Assembly: GCA_035719045.1 (NCBI GenBank)
Contig: DASTGO010000434.1
Span: 1-7,509, forward strand
DNA from: DASTGO01 sp035719045
GTDB lineage: Bacteria > Actinomycetota > Actinomycetes > Actinomycetales > Kineosporiaceae
Direction of reading: 5' to 3'
DNA length: 7,509 nucleotides
Part shown: positions 1-5,888 of the stretch, piece after piece
How positions within the stretch are numbered: the first letter of the stretch is position 1
How the letters are laid out: each line of letters opens with the position of its first letter
Notes under the pieces: model-generated
Told to the model about the DNA's origin: nothing
Database searches by the model: none
What the model saw: the letters and a program-made list of their open reading frames with translations, nothing else
Program-made: the position numbers and the translations under genes

Positions 1-158
1 GGGACCAGCCGGGCCTCCAGGCCCTCGGCGGTACCCAGCGCCGTGACCCGGGTGCCGGGGTCCCGGCGGACCAGGCAGTCCGCCAGGGCCAGCAGCGGGG
101 CGACGTGGCCCGTGGTCCCGCCGCCGGCCAGCAGCACCGACAGGCTCGATCCGTTCAC
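1..158 (-). CDS. murG: MurG, UDP-GlcNAc:lipid I N-acetylglucosaminyltransferase (N-terminal 52 codons, truncated by window edge)
   Basis: MurG transfers GlcNAc from UDP-GlcNAc to lipid I, making lipid II on the inner face of the membrane (family knowledge). Only the N-terminus is in the window: it begins VNGSSLSVLLAGGGTTGHVAP and continues through a region ending TALGTAEGLEARLV. The glycine-rich loop GGGTTGHVAP at residues 12-21 is the characteristic N-terminal motif of MurG and contacts the lipid I side of the active site. The GTG start is chosen because an AGGAG Shine-Dalgarno sequence lies 6 bases upstream and the next few residues lead straight into the first beta strand of the Rossmann fold. 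The gene follows ftsW after an 85-base gap, the usual ftsW-murG order. The rest of the protein lies beyond base 1, so nothing can be said about the C-terminal UDP-GlcNAc domain. Confidence 0.93.
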   Translation of the reverse strand, partial: MNGSSLSVLLAGGGTTGHVAPLLALADCLVRRDPGTRVTALGTAEGLEARLV

Positions 159-164
159 CAGGGG

Positions 165-169
165 CTCCT
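165..169 (-). promoter_or_regulatory. Ribosome binding site of murG
   Basis: The minus strand reads AGGAG here, 6 bases before the GTG start of murG. It fixes the murG start and shows that murG has its own initiation signal rather than depending on overlap with ftsW. Confidence 0.7.
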
Positions 170-180
170 GCTCGCCGAGT

Positions 181-216
181 TCGGGTGGATGGTCGGGTAG
201 GTGGTCGGGTGGATGG
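181..216. repeat. Three tandem copies of a 12-bp repeat
   Basis: On the plus strand the units are TCGGGTGGATGG (181-192), TCGGGTAGGTGG (193-204) and TCGGGTGGATGG (205-216). The first and third are identical and the middle one differs at three positions. The array sits between the ftsW stop and the murG ribosome binding site and is outside any supported coding frame. The unit length is a multiple of three, but no gene reads through it. The plus strand is rich in GG/GGG runs, so the transcript is C-rich here. Confidence 0.85.
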
Positions 217-243
217 CCGGGGGAAGGTTCCTCCGGGCGGGAC

Positions 244-1557
244 TCACCGGCCGCTCCGGTGCCGGGTCCCCGGAAGCGGGCGGGCTCCCGGCAGGACGGC
301 CAGCGAGCGCCGGACCACCCCCGGCCGCGACGCCAGGGCCTCCGGGGCACCGGGAACCCTCCGGGCGAAACCGAGCACCATGCCCAGCGCGATCAACGTG
401 GTCATCAGGGCGGACCCGCCGCTGGACACCAGGGGCAGCGGAACGCCGATCACCGGAAACACCCCCAGCACACTGCCCACGTTCACCACGGCCTGTCCCA
501 GCACCCACACCAGCACCCCACCGGTCGCCACCTTCACGAACATGTCATCGCTGGCCAGGACCAACCGGAACAGTCCGAAACCGAGCAGGGCGAACAGTGC
601 CAGGACGGCGAGGGTTCCGGCCAGTCCCAACTCCTCACCGATGATCGCGAAGATGAAGTCGTTGTGCGCCTCCGGCAGCCAGGACCACTTCTGCCGGCTC
701 GCCCCGAGCCCCACCCCCCACCAGCCGCCGGTCGCCAGCGCCCACTTGCCGTGCAGGGTCTGCCAGCCGGTGCTGAGGGAGTTGTCACTGCCCCCGCCCA
801 GCCATTCCTGGACCCGGTGCATCCGGTTCGCACTGGTGGTGACCAGGAGGAACGTGGCCGCGAGCGCCGCCCCCGCGGTCAGGGCGAACACCCGCAGCGG
901 GGCACCCGCGACGAACAGCAGGGTGCCGACGATACACATCATGATCATCGCGGTGCCGAGGTCGTTGCCGAACAGCACCAGGGCCAGCATCAGACCGGCC
1001 ACCGGGACCACCGGCACCAGGATGTGCGGCAGCCGGTCGAACATCGGCCGCTTGCGCTCCAGGACCGCCGCCCCCCACACCACCAGGGCCAGCTTGGCGG
1101 CCTCGGACGGCTGCAGGGTGAACCCGGCCACGGAGATCCAGTTCCGGTTGCCCTGGACGCTGATGCCCAGCGGCGTGAACACCAGCAGCAGGCCGGCGAA
1201 ACCGACCACCAGCAGCGGCCAGGCCAGCGCCGTCCAGACCCGTCGCGGCACCCGGCTGGCCACCCAGGCGACCGGGATCGCGGCGGCGGCGAACATCGCC
1301 TGTTTGGCGAAGATGGTGTACGAGGAGTGGTTCACCTTCAGGGACGTCACGCTGGAGCTCGACAGCACCATCACCAGCCCGATCGTCGCGAGCGCGACGG
1401 TCGAACCGAGCACCAGGTAGTACGCCGCCAGCGGGGACTCCAGCCGGGCCATCCACGGGTTGCGCGAACGGCGCCGCGCGGCCGCCGGAGACGTCCCGGC
1501 CTGATCCCCCGAGGCGGCGAGCGGGGTCCGGGTCCCGATGCCGGTACGCCCTGCCAC
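244..1557 (-). CDS. ftsW: FtsW, SEDS-family septal peptidoglycan glycosyltransferase
   Basis: FtsW is the polytopic membrane enzyme that polymerises lipid II into glycan strands at the division septum, working with the class B PBP FtsI (family knowledge). The 437-residue product has a cytoplasmic, Arg-rich N-terminal tail (about 1-40), then about ten hydrophobic segments between 42 and 400, then a short basic Pro-rich tail. SEDS motifs are clear: GNRNW at 136-140, GNDLGTA near 197-203, PEAHNDFIFAIIGEELG at 295-311 (the Asp at 300 matches the catalytic Asp of the family), and GVPLPLVSSGGSAL at 371-384. The PEAHxDF motif and the place between murD and murG favour FtsW over RodA. GTG is the chosen start, with GGAGG 8 bases upstream inside the end of murD; the murD stop lies 3 bases before it, so translation is probably coupled. 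A later Met at 36 is possible but has less support. Confidence 0.95.
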   Translation of the reverse strand: MAGRTGIGTRTPLAASGDQAGTSPAAARRRSRNPWMARLESPLAAYYLVLGSTVALATIGLVMVLSSSSVTSLKVNHSSYTIFAKQAMFAAAAIPVAWVASRVPRRVWTALAWPLLVVGFAGLLLVFTPLGISVQGNRNWISVAGFTLQPSEAAKLALVVWGAAVLERKRPMFDRLPHILVPVVPVAGLMLALVLFGNDLGTAMIMMCIVGTLLFVAGAPLRVFALTAGAALAATFLLVTTSANRMHRVQEWLGGGSDNSLSTGWQTLHGKWALATGGWWGVGLGASRQKWSWLPEAHNDFIFAIIGEELGLAGTLAVLALFALLGFGLFRLVLASDDMFVKVATGGVLVWVLGQAVVNVGSVLGVFPVIGVPLPLVSSGGSALMTTLIALGMVLGFARRVPGAPEALASRPGVVRRSLAVLPGARPLPGTRHRSGR

Positions 1558-1560
1558 GGT

Positions 1561-3102
1561 TCAGCCCTCCGCCGCGTCCGGGGCGAGATGTCGGCGGACC
1601 GCCGCGGCGAATGCGTCCCCGCGGTGGCCGTAGGAGACGAACTGGTCCATCGAGGCACAGGCGGGAGCGAGCAGGACGGTGTCCCCGGACCGGGCGAGGC
1701 CCGCGGCACGGGCGACGACGGCGTCCATCAGCGCCGGCCCACCCGCCAGGCGCGCGTCGTCAGCACCCATCGGGCCAGTCTCGGCGAGATCGACGTCGAT
1801 CACGGGGACCTGCGGGGCGTGTCGCAGCAGTGCGGCGCGGATCTCGTCACGGTCCCGCCCGATGAGCAGCACCGCGCGCAACCTCCCGGCGTGCCGGGCC
1901 ACCAGGTCGTCGAAGGTGGCCCCCTTGGCCAGTCCGCCGGCCACCCACACCACGGACTCGAACGCCGCCAGCGAGGCGTCCGCGGCGTGCGGGTTCGTGG
2001 CCTTGGAGTCGTCGATCCAGACGGTCCCGTCCCGCTCGGCGACCCGGGCGATCCGGTGCGGGTCGGGGGTGAAACCGCGCAGCCCGTCCCGGACCGCGGC
2101 GGCCGGCACCCCGTAGGCCCGGGCGAGGGCGGCCGCGGCCAGGGCATTGGCGACGTTGTGCTGGGCGAGGGTGCCGCCGCCGGCCAGGCGGACGTCCTCC
2201 AGCGTGCCCAGCTCGGCCGCCGAGGTCTGCCGCTGCGGGACGAAGGCCCGGTCGCACAGCACGTCCTCGACCACGCCGAGCATGGACACCGACGGCACGC
2301 CCAGGGTGAAGCCGACCGCCCGGCAGCCCTCCTGCACGTCCGCGTCGCGGACCAGTTGCTCGGTGGCCGGATCGCCCACGTTGTACACGCAGGCGACCTC
2401 GGTGTTGGTGTACACCCGGCCCTTGGCCCGCAGGTACTCCTGGTAGGAGCCATGCCAGTCCACGTGGTCGGGGGCGACGTTGAGGCAGGCGCTGGCCAGC
2501 GGCCGCAGCGAGTCCGACCAGTGCAGCTGGAAGCTGGACAGCTCCACCGCGATCACGTCGTACGGGTGGGGGTGCAGCACGGCCTCGAGGATCGGGGTGC
2601 CGACGTTCCCGGCGGCCACGGCCCGCCTGCCTGCGGCACCGAGCATCGCGGCGAGCATCTTGACCGTGGTCGTCTTGCCGTTGGTGCCGGTGAGGGTCAG
2701 CCACGGGGCGGCGCCGGCCGGACGCATCCGCCAGGCCAGCTCGACCTCGCCCCAGACCGGGATGCCGGCGGCGGCCGCGGCGGCCAGCAGTGGCTGGTCC
2801 GGCCGCCAGCCCGGGGAGGTCACCACGAGGTCGGGGACCGCGCCGTCGACCTGCGGCAACTGCACGGTGGTGCCGGCGCCGAGCCGGACCTGCGCGCCCA
2901 GGGTGGACAGCACGGCCTCGCGCTCCCGTTCGGCGCGGCCCTCCCGCTCGTCCACCACGACGACCTGGGCACCCCGCTCGACCAGGGCGTCCGCGGCGGC
3001 GAACCCGGACACCCCGATCCCCGCGACGACGACCCGGCGCCCGGCCCAGTTCACCGGCTCCTGCTGCTGCGACTGCGGGCCGGACCCGGCCTGGCCACTC
3101 AC
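1561..3102 (-). CDS. murD: MurD, UDP-N-acetylmuramoyl-L-alanine--D-glutamate ligase
   Basis: MurD is the cytoplasmic ATP-dependent ligase that adds D-Glu to UDP-MurNAc-L-Ala (family knowledge). From the chosen start the product has 513 residues. An N-terminal Rossmann-like domain begins VVVAGIGVSG (24-33). The central ATPase domain has the P-loop TGTNGKTTT at 138-146, ELSSFQL at 187-193, the DHVDWHG segment near 212-218, and the RAKGRVY lysine (Lys227) expected to be carbamylated. The ATP domain ends near AQHNVANALAA (313-323). The C-terminal domain carries DDSKATNPHA (364-373) and the ACASMDQF motif (481-488), which marks MurD among Mur ligases. The GTG at 3102 forms a GTGA overlap with the mraY stop, typical of coupled genes, and is preferred. 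An in-frame ATG at 3117 would add five residues (MGGGH) but has no clear Shine-Dalgarno sequence. A Gln-rich stretch (about residues 10-15) precedes the domain. Confidence 0.95.
   Translation of the reverse strand: MSGQAGSGPQSQQQEPVNWAGRRVVVAGIGVSGFAAADALVERGAQVVVVDEREGRAEREREAVLSTLGAQVRLGAGTTVQLPQVDGAVPDLVVTSPGWRPDQPLLAAAAAAGIPVWGEVELAWRMRPAGAAPWLTLTGTNGKTTTVKMLAAMLGAAGRRAVAAGNVGTPILEAVLHPHPYDVIAVELSSFQLHWSDSLRPLASACLNVAPDHVDWHGSYQEYLRAKGRVYTNTEVACVYNVGDPATEQLVRDADVQEGCRAVGFTLGVPSVSMLGVVEDVLCDRAFVPQRQTSAAELGTLEDVRLAGGGTLAQHNVANALAAAALARAYGVPAAAVRDGLRGFTPDPHRIARVAERDGTVWIDDSKATNPHAADASLAAFESVVWVAGGLAKGATFDDLVARHAGRLRAVLLIGRDRDEIRAALLRHAPQVPVIDVDLAETGPMGADDARLAGGPALMDAVVARAAGLARSGDTVLLAPACASMDQFVSYGHRGDAFAAAVRRHLAPDAAEG
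1566..1570 (-). promoter_or_regulatory. Ribosome binding site of ftsW
   Basis: GGAGG on the minus strand, inside the last codons of murD and 8 bases before the ftsW GTG. It supports the 1557 start over internal alternatives. Confidence 0.65.
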
Positions 3103-4199
3103 GTGCCCACCACCCATTCCGCGTAGAACACCCCGAGCCCGAGGCCGACGAACAGCCCCGCGACGATCCAGAACCGGATGACGATGGTGACCTCGCCCCA
3201 GCCGGCGAGCTCGAAGTGGTGCTGCAGGGGCGCCATCCGGAACACCCGTTTGCCGGTCATCTTGAAGAACCCGACCTGAATCACCACCGAGAGCGTGATC
3301 AGCACGAACAGCCCGCCGAGCAGGACCAGCAGCAGTTCGGTCCGGCTCACGATGGCCAGCCCGGCCAGCGCCCCGCCCAGGGCGAGCGAACCGGTGTCAC
3401 CCATGAAGATCTTCGCCGGGGAGGCGTTCCACCACAGGAAGCCGAAGGCCGCGCCCATGATGCAGGCGGCCACCACGGCGAGGTCCCGCGGGTCGCGCAC
3501 CTCGTAGCACTGCGGTCCCGGCTTGGTCAGGCAGGAGTTGTTCGACTGCCAGATCCCGATCAGGACGTACGCCCCCGACACCGCCACGGTCGCGCCGGTG
3601 GCCAGCCCGTCCAGGCCGTCGGTGAGGTTCACGCCGTTGCTCTCCGCGGCGATCATGAACATCGCCCAGAGCACGAACAGCACGGTGCCGACCGCCGCGC
3701 CGAAGAAGCCGAGGTCGATCCCGGTGTCCCGGATCACCGAGATCCGCAGCGACGCCGGGGTGTAGGACGCCTGGTTGGGGAACTGCAGCGCGAGCACGGC
3801 GAAGGTGACCGCGACGAATGCCTGGCCGATCAGCTTCGCCCCGGCGCGCAGGCCCAGACTGCGCTGCTTGGAGATCTTGATGTAGTCGTCGAGGAAGCCG
3901 ACCGTGCCCAGCCCCGCCATCAGGAACAGCACCAGGAGCGCCGACACCGACGGCGGCCGCGGGTCGATGAACGGCGCTCGCAGGGTGAGCACATGCGCGA
4001 TGGCGTACGCCGCCAGCGCCGAGCCGATCATCACCGCCCCGCCCATGGTCGGGGTGCCGCGCTTGGTGTGGTGGGAGGTCGGGCCGTCGTCGCGGATGAA
4101 CTGCCCGTACCCGCGGTGGACCAGGAACCGGATGTACAGCGGCGTGCCGAACAGCGCGCACAGCAGGGAGACCGCCGCCGCCAGGACGACCGTGATCAC
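3099..4199 (-). CDS. mraY: MraY, phospho-N-acetylmuramoyl-pentapeptide transferase
   Basis: MraY is the integral membrane enzyme that moves phospho-MurNAc-pentapeptide from UDP to undecaprenyl phosphate, forming lipid I (family knowledge). The 366-residue product has about ten membrane segments. Signature motifs are present in order: the substrate-loop region DDGPTSHHTKRGTPTMGG (37-54), GFLDDYIK (101-108) with the paired Asp residues, NLTDGLDGLA (191-200), FMGDTGSLALGG (265-276) with the essential Asp at 268, and MAPLQHHFEL (322-331) with the HHFE cluster. A loop at about 219-233 contains two Cys residues in NSCLTKPGPQCYEV; as I recall, the M. tuberculosis enzyme has a similar pair. The GTG start at 4199 overlaps the stop of the murF remnant as GTGA; the reading frame is open further upstream, but that part is an antisense-like Arg/Pro-rich sequence across murE and is not MraY. 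There is no strong Shine-Dalgarno sequence, so initiation probably depends on translation of the upstream mini-ORF. The stop overlaps the murD start. Confidence 0.96.
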   Translation of the reverse strand: MITVVLAAAVSLLCALFGTPLYIRFLVHRGYGQFIRDDGPTSHHTKRGTPTMGGAVMIGSALAAYAIAHVLTLRAPFIDPRPPSVSALLVLFLMAGLGTVGFLDDYIKISKQRSLGLRAGAKLIGQAFVAVTFAVLALQFPNQASYTPASLRISVIRDTGIDLGFFGAAVGTVLFVLWAMFMIAAESNGVNLTDGLDGLATGATVAVSGAYVLIGIWQSNNSCLTKPGPQCYEVRDPRDLAVVAACIMGAAFGFLWWNASPAKIFMGDTGSLALGGALAGLAIVSRTELLLVLLGGLFVLITLSVVIQVGFFKMTGKRVFRMAPLQHHFELAGWGEVTIVIRFWIVAGLFVGLGLGVFYAEWVVGT

Positions 4200-4246
4200 G
4201 AGGCGCCCCCGGTGGCACCGACCTGGTCCAGGGTCAGCGGGATCAC
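4196..4246 (-). pseudogene. murF: 16-codon remnant of murF (in-frame internal deletion)
   Basis: This mini-ORF reads VIPLTLDQVGATGGAS and then stops. The opening VIPLTLDQVG closely resembles the start of actinobacterial MurF (commonly MIPLTLAEVA or similar), and the position between murE and mraY is where murF lies in this cluster. MurF normally has about 450-510 residues; here the ATP P-loop, central and C-terminal domains are all absent. The start GTG overlaps the murE stop and the TGA overlaps the mraY GTG, so both original junctions seem intact and only the middle is gone, in frame. A GGAGG lies 10 bases upstream of the GTG. The last residues (TGGAS or so) may be the original MurF C-terminus or still part of its N-terminus. 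Seen: the mini-ORF and its junctions. Inferred: deletion of murF. It could instead be a short coupling leader or the product of an assembly error. Confidence 0.75.
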
Positions 4247-5868
4247 GAGTCCGTTCCCTCCACGTCCGTACCGGTCCCGGCCGGGACCTGTGCCGATGCC
4301 GTCCGCGCCGCGGCGGGCACCGGTGCCGGCACCGCGTGCAGAGCCTCCCGCAGCACGATCCGGTCGTCGAACGGGTGCACCTGCCCGGCGATCTCCTGGC
4401 CCTGCTCATGCCCCTTGCCGGCCACCAGCAGGACGCCGCCGCCCCAGGCCCGGCGGACCCCCTCGGCGATGGCGGCCCGCCGGTCGGCGATCTCCAGCAC
4501 GGTAGCCGACCCGTCGCCGGCGGCCTCACGGGCACCCGCCAGCAGCGCACCGCGGATCGCCGCAGGCTCCTCCGAGCGTGGGTTGTCGTCGGTGACCACG
4601 ACCACGTCCGCACCGTGCACGGCCGCCGCACCCATCAGCGGCCGCTTCTCCCGGTCCCGGTCCCCGCCCGCGCCCAGGACCACCACCAGCGGCCGTCCGC
4701 CGCCCTGCAGGGCCTGCAGCGCGACCCGCACGGCGTCCGGGGAGTGGGCGTAGTCGACGACCGCCAACGGCTCCCCCGGGGCTCCGGGTCCGCTCACCCG
4801 CTCCATCCGTCCCGGGACGTGACCGTCCGCGGCGATCGCCTCGGCGGCGGTGACGGCAGGCATGCCCGCCTCCACCAGCATGCCCAGCGCGACCAGGCTG
4901 TTGGCCAGGTTGAAGTCCCCCGGCAGCGGCGAGCGCAGCACCAGCTCCACCCCGTCCGGGCCGCGGACCAGTGCCTGCGGATGCCCGTCGACCACGCCGG
5001 CCTCCCGGACCTGCCAGTCGGCACCGGCGCCGGGGACGGTGGCCACGGTGCGCAGCGGGACCTGCCCGGCCCTAGCCACCTGCCCGGCCAGCCGCCGGCC
5101 CCAGTCGTCGTCGATGCAGACCACCGCACGCCGGGTGCGCCCTGCGGTGAACAGCTGCGCCTTGGTGGCGAAGTAGTGCTCCATCGAGGGGTGGTAGTCG
5201 AGGTGGTCCTGGGAGAGGTTGGTGAACCCGGCGACGTCCAGCACCAGACCGTCCACCCGGTGCTGGTGCAGGGCGTGGCTGGAGATCTCCATCGCGCAGG
5301 TGTCCACGCCGTGCTCGAGCATCACCGCGAACAGTGCGTGCAGGTCTGGTGCCTCCGGGGTGGTCCCGCTGGACTCCACCCGCTCGCTGCCGACCCGGAT
5401 CTCCACGGTGCCGACCATCCCGGTCCGGTGCCCGGCCGCGCGCAGCGCCGCGTCGAGCAGGAACGTCGTCGTGGTCTTGCCGTTGGTACCGGTCACCCCG
5501 AGCATGAGCAGCCGCTGGGCGGGCAAGCCGTACACGTGGGCGCAGACCCCGCCGAGGACCGCGCGCGGATCCGGCACCACGAGCGCCGGAAGCCCGGTGT
5601 CCGCGGCCCGCCGTGCCCCCTCGGCATCGGTCAGCAGTGCGACGGCCCCCGCCTGCGCGGCCGCCCCGGCGAAGTCGCCGCCGTGGGCCCGTGAGCCCGG
5701 CAGCGCGGCGTACAGGTCGCCGGGACGCACGGTCCGCGAGCTCAGGGTCACCCCGGTGACCACCACCCCCTGCGCGTCCGGGGGGGGCGTCGTGCCCGCC
5801 CAGTCCGCCACCTCGGGCAGCGGGCGGGCGAGAGGTTCACTGGGGCGGGGTCCGCCGGGGATCGGCAC
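4243..5868 (-). CDS. murE: MurE, UDP-MurNAc-L-Ala-D-Glu--meso-2,6-diaminopimelate ligase
   Basis: MurE adds the third stem-peptide residue to UDP-MurNAc-L-Ala-D-Glu in the cytoplasm, using ATP (family knowledge). The 541-residue product has an N-terminal UDP-binding domain (about 15-120, with LSSRTVRPGDLYAALPG), the P-loop TGTNGKTTT at 126-134, SGTTPEAPDLH (167-177), ISSHAL (195-200), NLSQDHLDYH (217-226) and the ATKAQLF lysine (236) expected to be carbamylated. The C-terminal domain has GAGGDRDREKRP (399-410), DNPR (428-431) and GKGHE (484-488). DNPR is the signature for meso-DAP rather than L-Lys. A roughly 30-residue Ala/Pro-rich tail follows. The chosen start is GTG at 5868. An in-frame GTG at 5895 would overlap ftsI, but its nine extra codons include GTA, AGA, GGT and CCA, unusual for this GC-rich gene, and it has no Shine-Dalgarno sequence. 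The stop overlaps the murF remnant start. A run of eight C lies near codons 28-30. Confidence 0.95.
   Translation of the reverse strand: MPIPGGPRPSEPLARPLPEVADWAGTTPPPDAQGVVVTGVTLSSRTVRPGDLYAALPGSRAHGGDFAGAAAQAGAVALLTDAEGARRAADTGLPALVVPDPRAVLGGVCAHVYGLPAQRLLMLGVTGTNGKTTTTFLLDAALRAAGHRTGMVGTVEIRVGSERVESSGTTPEAPDLHALFAVMLEHGVDTCAMEISSHALHQHRVDGLVLDVAGFTNLSQDHLDYHPSMEHYFATKAQLFTAGRTRRAVVCIDDDWGRRLAGQVARAGQVPLRTVATVPGAGADWQVREAGVVDGHPQALVRGPDGVELVLRSPLPGDFNLANSLVALGMLVEAGMPAVTAAEAIAADGHVPGRMERVSGPGAPGEPLAVVDYAHSPDAVRVALQALQGGGRPLVVVLGAGGDRDREKRPLMGAAAVHGADVVVVTDDNPRSEEPAAIRGALLAGAREAAGDGSATVLEIADRRAAIAEGVRRAWGGGVLLVAGKGHEQGQEIAGQVHPFDDRIVLREALHAVPAPVPAAARTASAQVPAGTGTDVEGTDS
4257..4261 (-). promoter_or_regulatory. 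Ribosome binding site of the murF remnant
   Basis: GGAGG on the minus strand inside the 3' end of murE, 10 bases before the GTG of the mini-ORF. It suggests that the initiation region of the former murF survives, and that ribosomes starting here could feed into mraY. Confidence 0.6.
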
Positions 5869-5888
5869 GGCTGGGAGGCTACCTCTCG

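Larger units (their letters stand above)
159..243 (-). other. 85-base ftsW-murG intergenic spacer
   Basis: This is the only real non-coding gap in the window. It holds three tandem copies of a 12-bp unit (listed separately), the murG Shine-Dalgarno sequence, and a short imperfect inverted repeat at 217-236 (8-bp stem with one imperfect pair, 4-base loop). The hairpin is not followed by a T-run in the direction of transcription, so it is not a convincing intrinsic terminator. I see no clear -10/-35 promoter, although actinobacterial promoters are hard to recognise by eye. Confidence 0.6.

Noticed and set aside
217..236. Inverted repeat CCGGGGG/CCTCCGG as a terminator after ftsW
   Set aside because: The stem is short and imperfect, has no T-run after it, and sits inside what is probably one operon upstream of murG.
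43..3126. Plus-strand open frame of 1027 codons antisense to ftsW, murD and the end of mraY
   Set aside because: The predicted protein is low-complexity, rich in Arg, Gly, His, Pro and Gln, with no recognisable domain. It lies opposite well-supported genes, and in very GC-rich DNA long stop-free antisense frames are expected.
219..3600. Paired Cys residues in the MraY loop (NSCLTKPGPQCYEV, encoded near 3500-3545) as a novel disulphide insertion
   Set aside because: As I recall, the M. tuberculosis MraY has a similar Cys pair at the same position, so it is probably a family trait rather than a novelty.
4200..4631. Upstream extension of the mraY frame to give a 510-residue protein
   Set aside because: The extra 144 residues are Arg/Cys/Trp/Pro-rich out-of-frame translation of murE. 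MraY homology begins exactly at the GTG at 4199, which overlaps the remnant stop.
2790..5694. Plus-strand open frames of nearly 600 codons opposite mraY and murE
   Set aside because: They have the same Arg/Pro/His-rich composition, no family motifs, and are the shadow of confidently identified minus-strand genes.
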